A DNA stretch of 64,000 nt from contig OZ004591.1 in assembly GCA_963924555.1 (NCBI GenBank), positions 682,001 to 746,000 on the forward strand, in the 5' to 3' direction. This document shows positions 1 to 18,398 of the stretch, one piece after another (position 1 is the stretch's first letter; every line of letters begins with the position of its first letter). The DNA is from Crambe crambe (lineage: Eukaryota > Porifera > Demospongiae > Poecilosclerida > Crambeidae). The position numbers and the translations under genes are program-made. The notes beneath the pieces were generated by a model, which saw nothing but the letters and a program-made list of their open reading frames with translations, did not search any database and had not been told where the DNA came from.

Positions 1-765
1 TCTCTCGTAGTCCTTCATCCTCTGTTCCTCACTTTGTTTCTCTGTCCTCTTCCTAGAGACCTCAGGTTCTGGTTCTGTCACGATATCCAGCTCTGGCAAA
101 ACCACTCCTTTCGAGGGATCATAATCCACATCATCAAGAGAGAGATTACCCCGGGCAAGACCGGAACACACTCTCTTATGTCCTGACTTCCAGTCGTGCA
201 TCTGGTGGAATTTGGAACAGTAGTGGACAGAGCGACAGCTGCCACAGCACTTGGAACCACGCACGCCACACACTATGCACAAAGATGGCAGTCTTTTTGG
301 TCTCGTTTCTTTAGAATGAAGTCCCAGTGGTGAAGTATCACATGCTTTCAATTCAACAGTCTCTGAAGGTTCTTTATCGATATTCATTTTCACTAAGCTC
401 CTGTTGACTTCATCATGTGTTGAACAGTCTGTTCTTGCAGAATCAGATCTGGGGTGTGATTCAGTTAATGTGTTCAATTCACACCGCAACACTATGAAGC
501 TACTTGCACACCCTGGAGAGTAACACTTGGGATCTCCACACATGAAGAGGAACAGTGTTCTTGGTTTCTCTTTCTCTGCTAGATCGTCCTCCTCCGGAGT
601 GTAAATCTGAAGAAGGAAAACAAGAGGTTTCCCACATTGCTGGCAGGTTAGTGATTCATCAGTGGGTAGGCTCTGACGATCAAGCCATACCGGCTTCCCT
701 CCTATCTTGCTTGGGAAGATATCACTTCTACCATCTTCAGGTTCTTCCAAGAAACCGAGTTCCAT
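1..765 (-). CDS. PDCD2: PDCD2, programmed cell death 2 (partial at left edge)
   Basis: Conserved eukaryotic protein that acts as a chaperone-like factor for the small ribosomal subunit protein uS5 in the family. The open frame is intronless here. It starts at the ATG at 765, opens with MELGFLEEPE, and then shows the family N-terminal signature FPSKIGGKPVWL, a CQQCGKPL cysteine pair, LLQIYTP and the FMCGDPKC block. A MYND zinc finger follows near 180-300: the CIVCG pair, the CCGSCRSVHYCSKFHQ segment, and the final DWKSGHKRVC. The region between the N-terminal domain and the MYND finger is longer and more acidic or serine-rich than in the human protein. The C-terminal PDCD2_C domain lies beyond the window. 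The start is only about 120 bp from the NHP2 start on the other strand, so the two genes probably share a promoter. Identification rests on motif order and is firm. Confidence 0.93.
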   Translation of the reverse strand, partial: MELGFLEEPEDGRSDIFPSKIGGKPVWLDRQSLPTDESLTCQQCGKPLVFLLQIYTPEEDDLAEKEKPRTLFLFMCGDPKCYSPGCASSFIVLRCELNTLTESHPRSDSARTDCSTHDEVNRSLVKMNIDKEPSETVELKACDTSPLGLHSKETRPKRLPSLCIVCGVRGSKCCGSCRSVHYCSKFHQMHDWKSGHKRVCSGLARGNLSLDDVDYDPSKGVVLPELDIVTEPEPEVSRKRTEKQSEEQRMKDYER

Positions 766-885
766 ATTGGTGCAGGAGCCACGTGAAAAATATGGTAAAG
801 GGTCGACTACGACAGGTTAGTGTATATGTACTTTGAACTTTGTAATTGTATAAGCTTAGCACGTGGAAGCAGAAACTGGCTAAAT
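766..885. promoter_or_regulatory. Bidirectional promoter between PDCD2 and NHP2
   Basis: The start codons of PDCD2 (minus, 765) and NHP2 (plus, 886) are 120 bp apart and point away from each other. Both genes act in ribosome or snoRNP biogenesis, so co-regulation from one short promoter is plausible. No TATA box is obvious. The assignment is positional only. Confidence 0.5.
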
Positions 886-1554
886 ATGGGGAAACGAAAA
901 CACCAAGAAAGCGGAGACGAGGAAGACTACACCAAAGTGGAGGTGAAAAAGGAGGTCGATAATGAAGAAGACGCAGGTATACTTAGAGAGAAGAAAGCAA
1001 AGAAACGTAAGCACAAAGAAAAGGAGGAGGAAGAGGATGGTGAAAATGGGGAAGATAAGGGTGCTTTGGTGAAAAAAGAAGAAGATATGGAGGTGACTGT
1101 GAAGCAGGAAAAGGTGGAGGATACTAGTATAGTCCAGACAGAAACAGAAGACTCTAGATCCTATGAAGAACTGGTCACTCTAGTGAGCTGCATTGCCCAA
1201 CCCTTAGCAAGCAAAAAGTTGACAAAGAGACTCTACAAGGTGGTAAAGAAGGCCCAGAAGGCCAAGAAGCTCAAGCGAGGTGTAAGGGAAGTGGTGAAGG
1301 GATTGAGAAAAGATGAGAAAGGTGTTGTGATTCTAGCAGGAGATGTTAGCCCCATCGACGTGATCTCCCACATACCAGTATTCTGTGAGGACAAAGGTGT
1401 CCCTTACTGTTACGTCCCATCCAGGAAGGAGCTGGGTGCTGCCTCTCTCACCAAGAGACCCACCAGTGTGGTGCTAGTGCAACAGGCAGATGACTATAAG
1501 ACACTTTATGACACCTGCTATAGCACAGTCGACGCCCTTCCCCTTCCTATCTGA
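886..1554 (+). CDS. NHP2: NHP2, H/ACA snoRNP core protein
   Basis: RNA-binding subunit of H/ACA ribonucleoproteins (with dyskerin, NOP10 and GAR1), which guide pseudouridylation of rRNA in the nucleolus; in animals it is also a telomerase RNP component. The protein is 222 residues from the ATG at 886 and has no intron. Residues 1-105 are a highly charged Lys/Glu tail with KKAKKRKHKEK-like nucleolar signals, longer than in human NHP2. The rest is an L7Ae/L30e-type domain: YEELVTLVSCIAQPLAS, the basic KLTKRLYKVVKKAQKAK helix, KGVVILAGDVSPIDVISHIP, CEDKGVPYCYVPSRKELG and the KRPTSVVLV strand. An upstream in-frame ATG at 820 would add 22 residues. The ATG at 886 is preferred because MGKRKHQE begins the typical basic head. 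Confidence 0.93.
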   Translation: MGKRKHQESGDEEDYTKVEVKKEVDNEEDAGILREKKAKKRKHKEKEEEEDGENGEDKGALVKKEEDMEVTVKQEKVEDTSIVQTETEDSRSYEELVTLVSCIAQPLASKKLTKRLYKVVKKAQKAKKLKRGVREVVKGLRKDEKGVVILAGDVSPIDVISHIPVFCEDKGVPYCYVPSRKELGAASLTKRPTSVVLVQQADDYKTLYDTCYSTVDALPLPI

Positions 1555-1770
1555 TTGGTCAATTAAAAATGCTTTCATAACACCATTTATTCCTAACACC
1601 AGACAATTTTTCACTAAAAAAGAAAAATTTTAATAAATATTGATAGTTCTGTCAATAACAATAATTGTCAATTTAATGTGTCAAAAAAAAAATGATTAAA
1701 GTTCATGTATAGTGTCACATTGTTACATTGGGTAATTTGAGGTCTTGTTAGTCATGCATTGAGGTTGGTT

Positions 1771-7817
<6,047 letters not shown>

Positions 7818-8006
7818 GTTCTCAGAGTATATGTAGTAGTAGATCGTAGAACTAATTGGCCCCGCCCCTCTCTCGCAAAGCGCGGATCGATATCGATCGC
7901 GGAATGAAAAAATCATGACGTCATCTAGTGTCTCCAAAACGCATGCGCACGCATGCGTTTCGAACCCACGTGGGTACATTTGCGCGCCAATTCCGAAATC
8001 GAAAAG
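7818..8006. promoter_or_regulatory. Bidirectional promoter of SIDT and KAR5-like gene A, with palindromic motifs
   Basis: The 189 bp between divergent start codons contain three notable motifs. At 7937-7960 there is a palindrome with 11-base arms (AAACGCATGCG, a CA spacer, CGCATGCGTTT), which resembles NRF-1 sites. At 7964-7975 there is a perfect 12-base palindrome ACCCACGTGGGT with an E-box core. At 7979-7990 TTTGCGCGCCAA resembles an E2F site. The sequence in front of KAR5-like copies B and C has lost the palindromes and altered the E2F-like site. Binding is inferred from consensus only. Confidence 0.5.
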
Positions 8007-9233
8007 ATGAATGCAATGGCTTATATTTTTCTTCTGGTGTTCCTCTCACTTGTTCCGAACCACGCTTCAGAACCTGGTAAAGAGAGCTACTACCAGCTAG
8101 TGGAATGGTCCAAGACTGATACTTGCTGGCAAAAAGCCATGGAAGAATTGGATGAAACTTGCAATGGTCTGAACACAGACCAGCACTGCAGACTTGCAGT
8201 AGCTTTCGCCAACTGCCACCTTCTAAAATCCGGATTCACAGCACATCCATGTGACAAATCAATGAGTGTCCATGCTTGTACGAACAATATGGATGAAAGG
8301 GCATTTGACACGTATACGAAATTTTACTTACAAGCTGTGCAGATGTGCAACTTTTTGAAGATGGAGATTTGGAATAAGAAGACAGAAAATGTGAACCGTA
8401 GACTTCTGCATACAGCAAATGATGCAGTTAAGAAACTGGAGGAGGCAGAACAACAGAGGAAACTAATGGAAGAGAGACAAATCGAGAGATTAAAGAAAAT
8501 TGTTGAACAAGAAGAAGAAATAGAGTCAGCTCTTCGACAAATCTATAACGATTACTTCATCAAAGATTTCATCTCGATCAAAGAGACCGTGGCATTGATG
8601 AGTGTTGCGGTAATTGTGATATTCTTCCTTCCTCATTTTGGATACAGCCGGCCTTGCCTCGTGCTCATCTTCCTAGGGGAGCAAGGAGTGGAGACTCTGA
8701 TCCCAGTAACAACAGACCACGTAGTAAGTTTAAATTGTCAAATGTCAATAATAATTGCTATGTCTTGTATGTATGCACACACAATCCGGCTAGCCACCAC
8801 ATACTGTTAATTGTATTTATACAGGCATTCTATCGGTGGATAAGGATGTGCCGGTACTCTGCAATCACTACTGGCTGTGTGGTGTATTTGTGGGCCCTCG
8901 TTTTGTACCTGTGGAGACGGAGATATCAAGGCAATTCTCAACAGGAGATCTCAAAGAAACTAACAGAGATGCATGAAATGTTGCTCTCCATGAAAGATAG
9001 AGGTATGTAGGAATAGCTACATTTGAATGTATACATTGTCCTATAGTAATGGCCTAGACCCAAAAAGCTCTAACATATTCAATGCCTTAGGGTCTACAAA
9101 ATTAATAGATGTATTTTCTTAATGAGTAATAATTAGTGTTCTCTCTTCCCCAGCTCCCAGCCCTCACCCCCTCCTCCCTCCGAAAAGAAATAAAAAGCAA
9201 AAAAGAGGTGAAGTGACACTTCAAATTGATTAA
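8007..9233 (+). CDS. KAR5/GEX1/Brambleberry-family nuclear fusion protein, copy A (whole)
   Basis: Family members sit in the nuclear envelope and are needed for nuclear-membrane fusion after fertilisation (yeast Kar5, plant GEX1, zebrafish Brambleberry). Three exons fit: 8007-8723, 8825-9002 and 9154-9233, giving about 324 residues. A signal peptide (MNAMAYIFLLVFLSLVP) leads into the Cys-rich domain: TCWQKAMEELDETC, a RLAVAFANC block, GFTAHPCDKSMSVHACTNNM and QMCNFLKMEIW. Family cysteine spacing and the MD-Y-F pattern are visible. A charged coiled coil follows (residues about 130-195, KKLEEAEQQRKLMEERQIER), then two hydrophobic segments, one in exon 1 (ALMSVAVIVIFFLPHFGY) and one in exon 2 (TTGCVVYLWALVLYLW). 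The C-terminus is short, Pro/Lys-rich and basic. The family is usually longer. It converges on receptor R1. The alternative upstream ATG at 7953 gives no signal peptide and is not preferred. It is the only intact copy of four in the window. Confidence 0.8.
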
Positions 9234-9361
9234 GGAATAATTAATTCTTATTCCAGTAATTATTGTTAATGTGATAAGTGGAAGATACAGTTTGTTTTTT
9301 TGTTTTGTTTGTTTGTTTGTCTGCATAGTTACTACTTACTATTATAGATTTAAAAATCAAC

Positions 9362-9403
9362 ATTTTATTTATTTATTTATTTATTTATTCAAAAATTAAC
9401 ATT

Positions 9404-9434
<31 letters not shown>

Positions 9435-9464
9435 CTTACTTACTTATTTATTTATTTATTTATT

Positions 9465-9503
<39 letters not shown>

Positions 9504-9505
9504 TT
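9362..9505. repeat. (TTTA)n microsatellite between KAR5-like A and R1
   Basis: Imperfect TTTA/TTTATT repeats in the shared 3' region of two convergent genes. Shorter versions lie at the same place in the other units (about 15220-15251, 26288-26333 and 30558-30603), showing common descent of the units. Confidence 0.9.
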
Positions 9506-9696
9506 CATCTGTTGTATCATCATGATTCAATCTCATAGACAACTCAACACTTACAATGAACTATGAATGACAGTGCACTAGTAAACATTATATGAACACA
9601 AATAACCACAAGGTAATAAAGAATAGGAAGTGACATCACAATAATCAGTCAACCACTATACAGCTGTCCACTGTGTCCAGAAACTCTAGCTAGTCA

Positions 9697-12458
9697 CTAT
9701 CTGACTTGTCCATAAGCAATGTTGTCCTTTAGTTCTAGTTGATTCTCCACTGATGTGCCTCCAGCATGAGGGGAGATCTCTATGTCCTCATAGGTAGGAG
9801 CAGGTGGTGGTGGTCGATGGTCTTCCTGAGTTCTCCGCCATTTAGCACAGCAATACATAACCAGAACTCCACCAGCAATCCCTCCAATCAATCCAATAAT
9901 GAAGAAACTGATGCTGCAAACTACCAATCACAGAGAGCTAGTTACTATACAAAGTTGTTAGCTACCACAGAACTCAGAGAGAAGGTTTAATGCATAAAAA
10001 GATCCAGGAATAGTTAAATTATATATGTTTAGCTGGTTACCTCACCTATTACTATGGTAGTGAGTGGAGATCCTGGGGGAACATCTGCTCCAGTTGCTCC
10101 GCTGGTGGTGGTCACTGGTGCACAAATCATATTCCTCAAGTTCAATATCCGATCAACTGAGAGGAAGAATAAGTAACAAGCAACAATGGTGAAGATAAAG
10201 GGAGCAATGTTAGCCAGTGTCCAGTCTATCTAATGGAGCTATAGGAGGGGGAATCCTGACAAACACTTATTACCTTCTCCTGTTGGTTTCCCCGAGACAG
10301 TTCTCTCCTCTGTGTACTCAACTCGTTGACCAATGATCCCTGTTCCCTCCATGTGTGCAAACACAGTCACTTGATGAATTCCATTCCTGTTCAGTTGGAG
10401 GACAACAGAGTTGCAGGTGTCAGCTGACACACCCACTATCAGCTCATTCACACTGTCAATGACACTGGACTGCACTATCACAATCATTCCAACTGCACTA
10501 GACTCACTCTGGAATGAGCAGTTCACAAGCATCCTTAAGCCATCAGTCACCACAGAACAATCACTAATGCTTGCAGAGGATCGATACACTGATTGGTCAA
10601 CTGCATTAATGAAGGAAATAAAGTTAAAAAGATGGAGGAACTCTCAAATACAAACCTACCTGTGTCATCACCAGATACAGACACATCAGTGGTGGTTGCT
10701 GGAAAGTTGATTCCTTGATTGAGAAGTTTATTACTTTCTACATCATATGCTGATATCATGTAATCTCCAGCAGCAATGTCACTGAATGTATTGGAATTGA
10801 TGGAGGCAGTTCTGTTTAATACAATGGATACTGAATTGTTGAAGTCCACAACATTTCCACTGATAGGGATCAGTGTGAATAAGACACCCTGAGCCATGGT
10901 GTTTCTGGAGTAAGTGGCAGTCAAGTTAACACAGTTGGGAACATCACAGCTGTTGACTAGAATGTTCTGCACACCAGTAGTCCCTATACACACACCAGAG
11001 AACACATGGTCAACTTTCTTGCATTATTGGTAGAGGTAACTTACTTAATGTAATGGAAGAGGTACTCTGTCGACCAGCATTCTTCAGGGAAATGATTGCA
11101 CGGAACACTCGGTTCAGAGAAAGCCTTCCTCTACTGCTAAATATTATGCCATTAGATGTTACTGTACAATTAATAGTGAAGTTGGATGTTACAGTGAATA
11201 TGGTCACTCGACATTGAGTTAGCCGCATCTGAAAGGATAATAAAATTACAGATCAGTCATATTGGTAGCTAATTAAACCAGTTACTGTTGTAATCCAGTA
11301 CTGGAAACTTCCATCAGCTTCTGTTTCAGCTTTAATGTCGGCAGATGTAACATTTGGTGGAGCTAAAAATAAGTGTTAAAGGACCTTATTTAAAAAGCCA
11401 GTCCCTTGCCACCAGCTAGGAAGTCATTACCAGTAGGAAACATTGCATTAGATGGTGGTCCATTCCTATTACAAAATCCATGAACTGGAGTAACAGTGAC
11501 ACTGCACCCATCACACTCATTCTGGTTAAAGATGTACTGAGTAGTGTTAATGCCACATTGTGACACTATCTCTCTTGAGAAGGAATCAGTGATGTTGACA
11601 CAGTAGGTGATATTATGGTCGATGGCAGAAGGATTGAAGGACGATGAAGCTTCCCATGAGATAGTATAGAATGATCCATTAAAAACCACTGTCAGATCAT
11701 CAACAGGATTTACAATTCCTAGTGCATATAGAGTAATACAATGATAATTACCTCCATCTATGCTTAGGCCCACCACTTACCCAAAACTCTTACTACACTT
11801 TCCTGACGATTATCTCTGCTAGCAAAACAACTTATAGTTGAGCCATTGAAGTTAATAGAGGATATGAATGTGAGCGAACTTTCAAATGGGTCCACACTGT
11901 TGTTCTCTACTTGTAATAATAAATGGAGGTACTTGCTTATTGACTGCACTATCAGGAAGAACTGCTATATTTTGTAGAAGGGTTCCAGAGATGCTCCATA
12001 CATGAACAGTATTAGACGCATTACAGATGTAGGTGACATTTGTGTCAACACAAGATCCACCTTCCATATCTCCTCTTTCAACAATTGTCCGAAGTTCACC
12101 TGAGAAACCACAGAGAATTGACAGAGTGAAAATGAAAATTAACTTTTTGGTGACGTAACAAACTGTATGCCTATCAAATCCTTTGGGCAGCACTGTTTTC
12201 ACCAAAGTGAGCTAGGCTTGCTTCAAAGATAAGGAATTAATGGTTCCCTAAGTGCGGACATACTGCACTGCAGGTCCATAGCCCCAAAAGAACCTCCCAC
12301 TAGATTACTCATTCAGGCGGCTTTCTACAGGTTTTCGTGTAATCAGACTCACCTACTGTCTGACTAAGACCCACTTGAAGGTATAATGCGAAGACTAACG
12401 CTCCCACAACACAGTTAGTCTCGCGGGCCCGACCCTTAACACAGTGGAGACTCTTCAT
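9697..12458 (-). CDS. Ig/FN3-like single-pass receptor with ITIM-like tail, copy R1
   Basis: No named orthologue recognised. Nine exons run from a signal peptide (ATG at 12458, MKSLHCV) through an Ig-like exon (11781-12099), an FN3-like exon (about 11430-11719), a short exon starting APPNVTSADI, and three further ectodomain exons rich in N-glycosylation sites and Cys (about 11041-11229, 10669-10983, 10277-10601). A Thr/Ser stalk exon, then a last exon with a Gly-rich membrane helix (ISFFIIGLIGGIAGGVLVMY) and tail complete it. Exons are mostly phase 1-1, as in shuffled Ig/FN3 genes. The tail has RPPPPAP, PTYEDIEI and NIAYGQVR (ITIM consensus IxYxxV). Oddities: the Ig exon is 319 bases against 318 in R3, with one extra T/A base near 11920 that shifts the frame, and the signal exon carries a 30-base insertion. 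R1 may therefore be a pseudogene, or the extra base an assembly error. Confidence 0.72.
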
Positions 12459-12656
12459 GCGGACTTCTTCGATAGCAACTGAACGCCACGATTCTAATTT
12501 TAAATTTCCTGCCTACAGTAGGAGACCATGCCCAGTAGAACCCCCTCCCATTAGTTGAGTCAATCAATCAATCAATCAATCAATCTTAGCAATGTAAAGC
12601 CCAAAGGGCATATGCAAAATAAAACAGGGGAAAAAATGTCAGGTGACTGAGGGAGG
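12459..12656. other. Upstream flank of R1, no gene seen
   Basis: Contains a short (AATC)n run at about 12560-12585 that is shared with the flank of R3 near 24420. Otherwise no feature is supported. Confidence 0.5.
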
Positions 12657-13800
12657 CTACTCATAAAAATGATTTATAACAAGTGTCAAGTCGGGTTTTG
12701 GTGATGACAGAGCAGAGAGGATCCTGTCCACATTCACGAGAGAGGAGTGAATTGCGATATAGTGCTCAAAGTACGAATTGCCCTCCAAATCACATCTAGT
12801 AGCCCTGGGATCTCTGCAATCTCCACGTCTTCCCCATGATACCACACTCATATGCACGTTTCAGCATAACAGGGTATTGCACTGAGTCGTAAGCTTTTTG
12901 TAGATCGAAGAAGCACAGATATGCAGTGTCTCCTTCCCGTGCAAACTTGGAGACTGTTTCAAAGGTGGTGGCATCTGCACATGAGTTGTTCTTCACGAAG
13001 CCCGTTTGGTTCCTATGGGGAACTCCTTGTTCAGCAAGGGTGGGGTGGAGTCTGAGTAGCACTAGCTGCTCCATAGTTTTCACAAGAACAGAGGTGAGTG
13101 TTATCCCATGATAACTGTTAGTGTTCAAGGGGTCCTTACTATGGGATCAGCATGCCCTGCTTAAATGTAGTCGGGACTACTTCTGATTCAATCACAGTGT
13201 TGCAGACTTATCTGCCAAGTTATTGGTGGTCCTGGGACCTGTCAGCAATTGACTCTGCAATTGGACGGGCAAGGAGCAGCTTCTTTGCATTTGGAACAAT
13301 CCAGAGTGATGTCGGGGCAGTTTCAAGATTCAACGGCCGATCTCAGCTTGGAAAGATTCAAGCTTTTCCAGTAGGGATTCAGTCATGTACCAGTTTTCAC
13401 TCCCAAATAGCAGGACTGGGATGACACAAGTTTCGAAGATGGCTCTACCAGAGAGAGGGTTTAGCTTTCCCCTGGTACATGGCCCCAAAGAGTTGTGTCC
13501 TACTCAATGGGAGACCTCCGAACCTCACACCATGGAGCTGGCCTCCTTCATGGCTCGGTCCTCTCCCCCACCCTGTTCCTGCTCATGCTGGACCCCCTCC
13601 TACAACACCTGGAGAAGAACCAGCTGGGTCCATGTGTGGCTGGCTTTGCTCATGAGGATAATATTAGGACACTATGTACTAGCAGGGACACCCTGGACTC
13701 CCAAATTGGAAGAGTGGAGGAGTTTGTAGCCTCAAATGCTCTATCCCTGAATGCATCTAAGTGGTCGTCTCATCCCAGAGTGCACCCGTTGAGCCAATAA
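12657..13800. mobile_element. LINE (non-LTR retrotransposon) reverse-transcriptase fragments, rearranged
   Basis: On the minus strand, 12850-13300 encodes RT palm/finger motifs: NTNSYHGITLTSVLVKTMEQ, QTGFVKNNSCADAT and LCFFDLQKAYDSVQYPV. On the plus strand, 13540-13770 encodes the following RT part: GSVLSPTLFLLMLDPLLQHL, then AGFAHEDNIRTL at the position of the usual A/F-ADD catalytic box, then SNALSLNASK. The two halves are in opposite orientation, so the element has suffered an internal inversion. The catalytic box is degraded. No 5' ORF or intact ends are seen. It sits between the diverging 5' ends of R1 and KAR5-like copy B. Confidence 0.82.
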
Positions 13801-13916
13801 GGGACAGACTCTCTCTCCAGTTGCCTTAGCAGTAATGATTGACCGGTTTATGATCCATGCATGAATTTTGAATCCATGCATGAATTGATTTGCACGTCAA
13901 TTCTGAAATTGAAAAG

Positions 13917-15120
13917 ATGAATGCAATGGCTTATGTTTTTCTTCTCCTGTTTCTCTCACTTGTTCCGAGCCACGCTTCAGAATCTGATAAAGAGAGAAAG
14001 AGAGCTATACCAACTAGTGGAATGGGCGAAGGTGGAATCTTGCTGGCAGAAAGCAATTAGATGTAACCTGCAATGGTCTGCAGTAGCTTTTGCCAACTGC
14101 CACCTTCTAAAATCCGGATTCACAGCACATCCATGTGACAAATCAATGAGTGTCCATGCTTGTACGAACAATATGGATGAAAGGGCATTCGACACGTATA
14201 CGAAATTTTACTTACAAGCTGTGCAGATGTGCAACTTTTTGAAGATGGAGATTTGGAATAAGAAGACAGAAAATGTGAACCGTAGACTTCTGCATACAGC
14301 AAATGATGCAGTTAAGAAACTGGAGGAGGCAGAACAACAAAGGAAACTAATGGAAGAGAGACAAATCGAGAGATTAAAGAAAATTGTTGAACAAGAAGAA
14401 GAAATAGAGTCAGCTCTTCGACAAATCTATAACGATTACTTCATCAAAGATTTCATCTCGATCAAAGAGACCGTGGCATTGATGAGTGTTACGGTAATTG
14501 TGATATTCTTCCTTCCTCATTTTGGATACAGCCGGCCTTGCCTCGTGCTCGTCTTCCTGGGGGAGCAAGGAGTGGACTCTGATCCCAGTAACAACAGACC
14601 ACATAGTAAGTTTAAATTGTGTATATCTTGTATGTATGCACACACAATCCGGCTAGCTACCACATACTGTTCCCTTTTAACTGTTACATATCAGGCATTC
14701 TATCGGTGGATAAGGATGTGCCGGTACTCTGCAATCACTACTGGCTGTGTGGTTTATTTGTAGGCCCTCATTTTGTACCTGTGGAGATGGAGATATCGAG
14801 GTGATTCTCAACAGGAGATCTCAAAGAAACTAACAGAAATACATGAAATGTTGGTCTCCATGAAAGATAGGTTTGTTTTTGTTTTTTTCGGAGGGAGGAA
14901 GGGGTGAGGGCTGGGAGCTGGGGAAGAGAGAACACTAATTATTACTCATTAAGAAAAATACATCTATTTGTAGATCCTAAGGCATTGAATATGTTAGAGC
15001 ATAACATTTGCTTTTGGGTCTAGGCCATTACTATAGGACAATGTACATCCAAATGTAGCTATTCATTCAAAAGCAAAAAAGAGGTGAAGTGACACTTCAA
15101 ATTGATTAAGGAATAATTAA
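13917..15120 (+). pseudogene. KAR5/Brambleberry-like copy B, broken
   Basis: Close copy of gene A: the segment from CHLLKSGFTAHPCDKSMSVH to KETVALMSV is almost identical. It is unlikely to make the full protein. The signal-peptide ATG at 13917 is out of frame with the downstream domain because of a change near 13990. About 60 bases encoding the DETCNGLNTDQHCR region are missing near 14060. A 2-base loss near 14570 shifts the frame before the exon-1 donor. The sequence corresponding to the region around the last exon is inverted (14879-15064). The second membrane exon is also interrupted by a TAG at 14761 where copy A reads TGG. It converges on R2. Confidence 0.8.
14879..15064. other. Micro-inversion in KAR5-like copy B
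   Basis: The 186 bases read GGAGGGAGGAAGGGGTGAGG and onward to GGCCATTACTATAGGACAAT. This is the reverse complement of the intron-2/exon-3 region of copy A (about 9010-9185), C (about 25925-26120) and D (about 30190-30380). Sequence on both sides (AAAGATAG before; AAAAGCAAAAAAGAGGTGAA after) is collinear with copy A. The inversion removes the acceptor of the last exon. Confidence 0.85.
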
Positions 15121-15438
15121 TTTATTGATGTGATAAGTGGAAGATAGCTAAGAGTTCAGTTTTTTTTTGTTTTTGTTTGTTTGTTTGTCTGCATAGTATC
15201 TACTTAATTAAAAATTAACATTTTATTTATTTATTTATTTATTTATTTATTCATCTGCTGTCATATCTTTATGATTCAATTTTAGACAACTCAACTTACA
15301 ATTGCATGAACTATGAATGACAGTGCACTAGTAAATATCACAATTAACCACAAGGTAATAAAGAATAGGAAGTGACATCACAATAATCAGTCAACCACTA
15401 TACAGTTGTCCACTGTGTCCAGAAACTCTAACTAGTCA

Positions 15439-18398
<2,960 letters not shown>

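Noticed and set aside
78-269. 63-codon minus-strand frame starting MACVVPSAVAAVALS
   Set aside because: Shadow frame of the PDCD2 MYND finger, which reads correctly in another frame.
555-836. 93-codon plus-strand frame
   Set aside because: Antisense to the PDCD2 N-terminal domain; no family motif.
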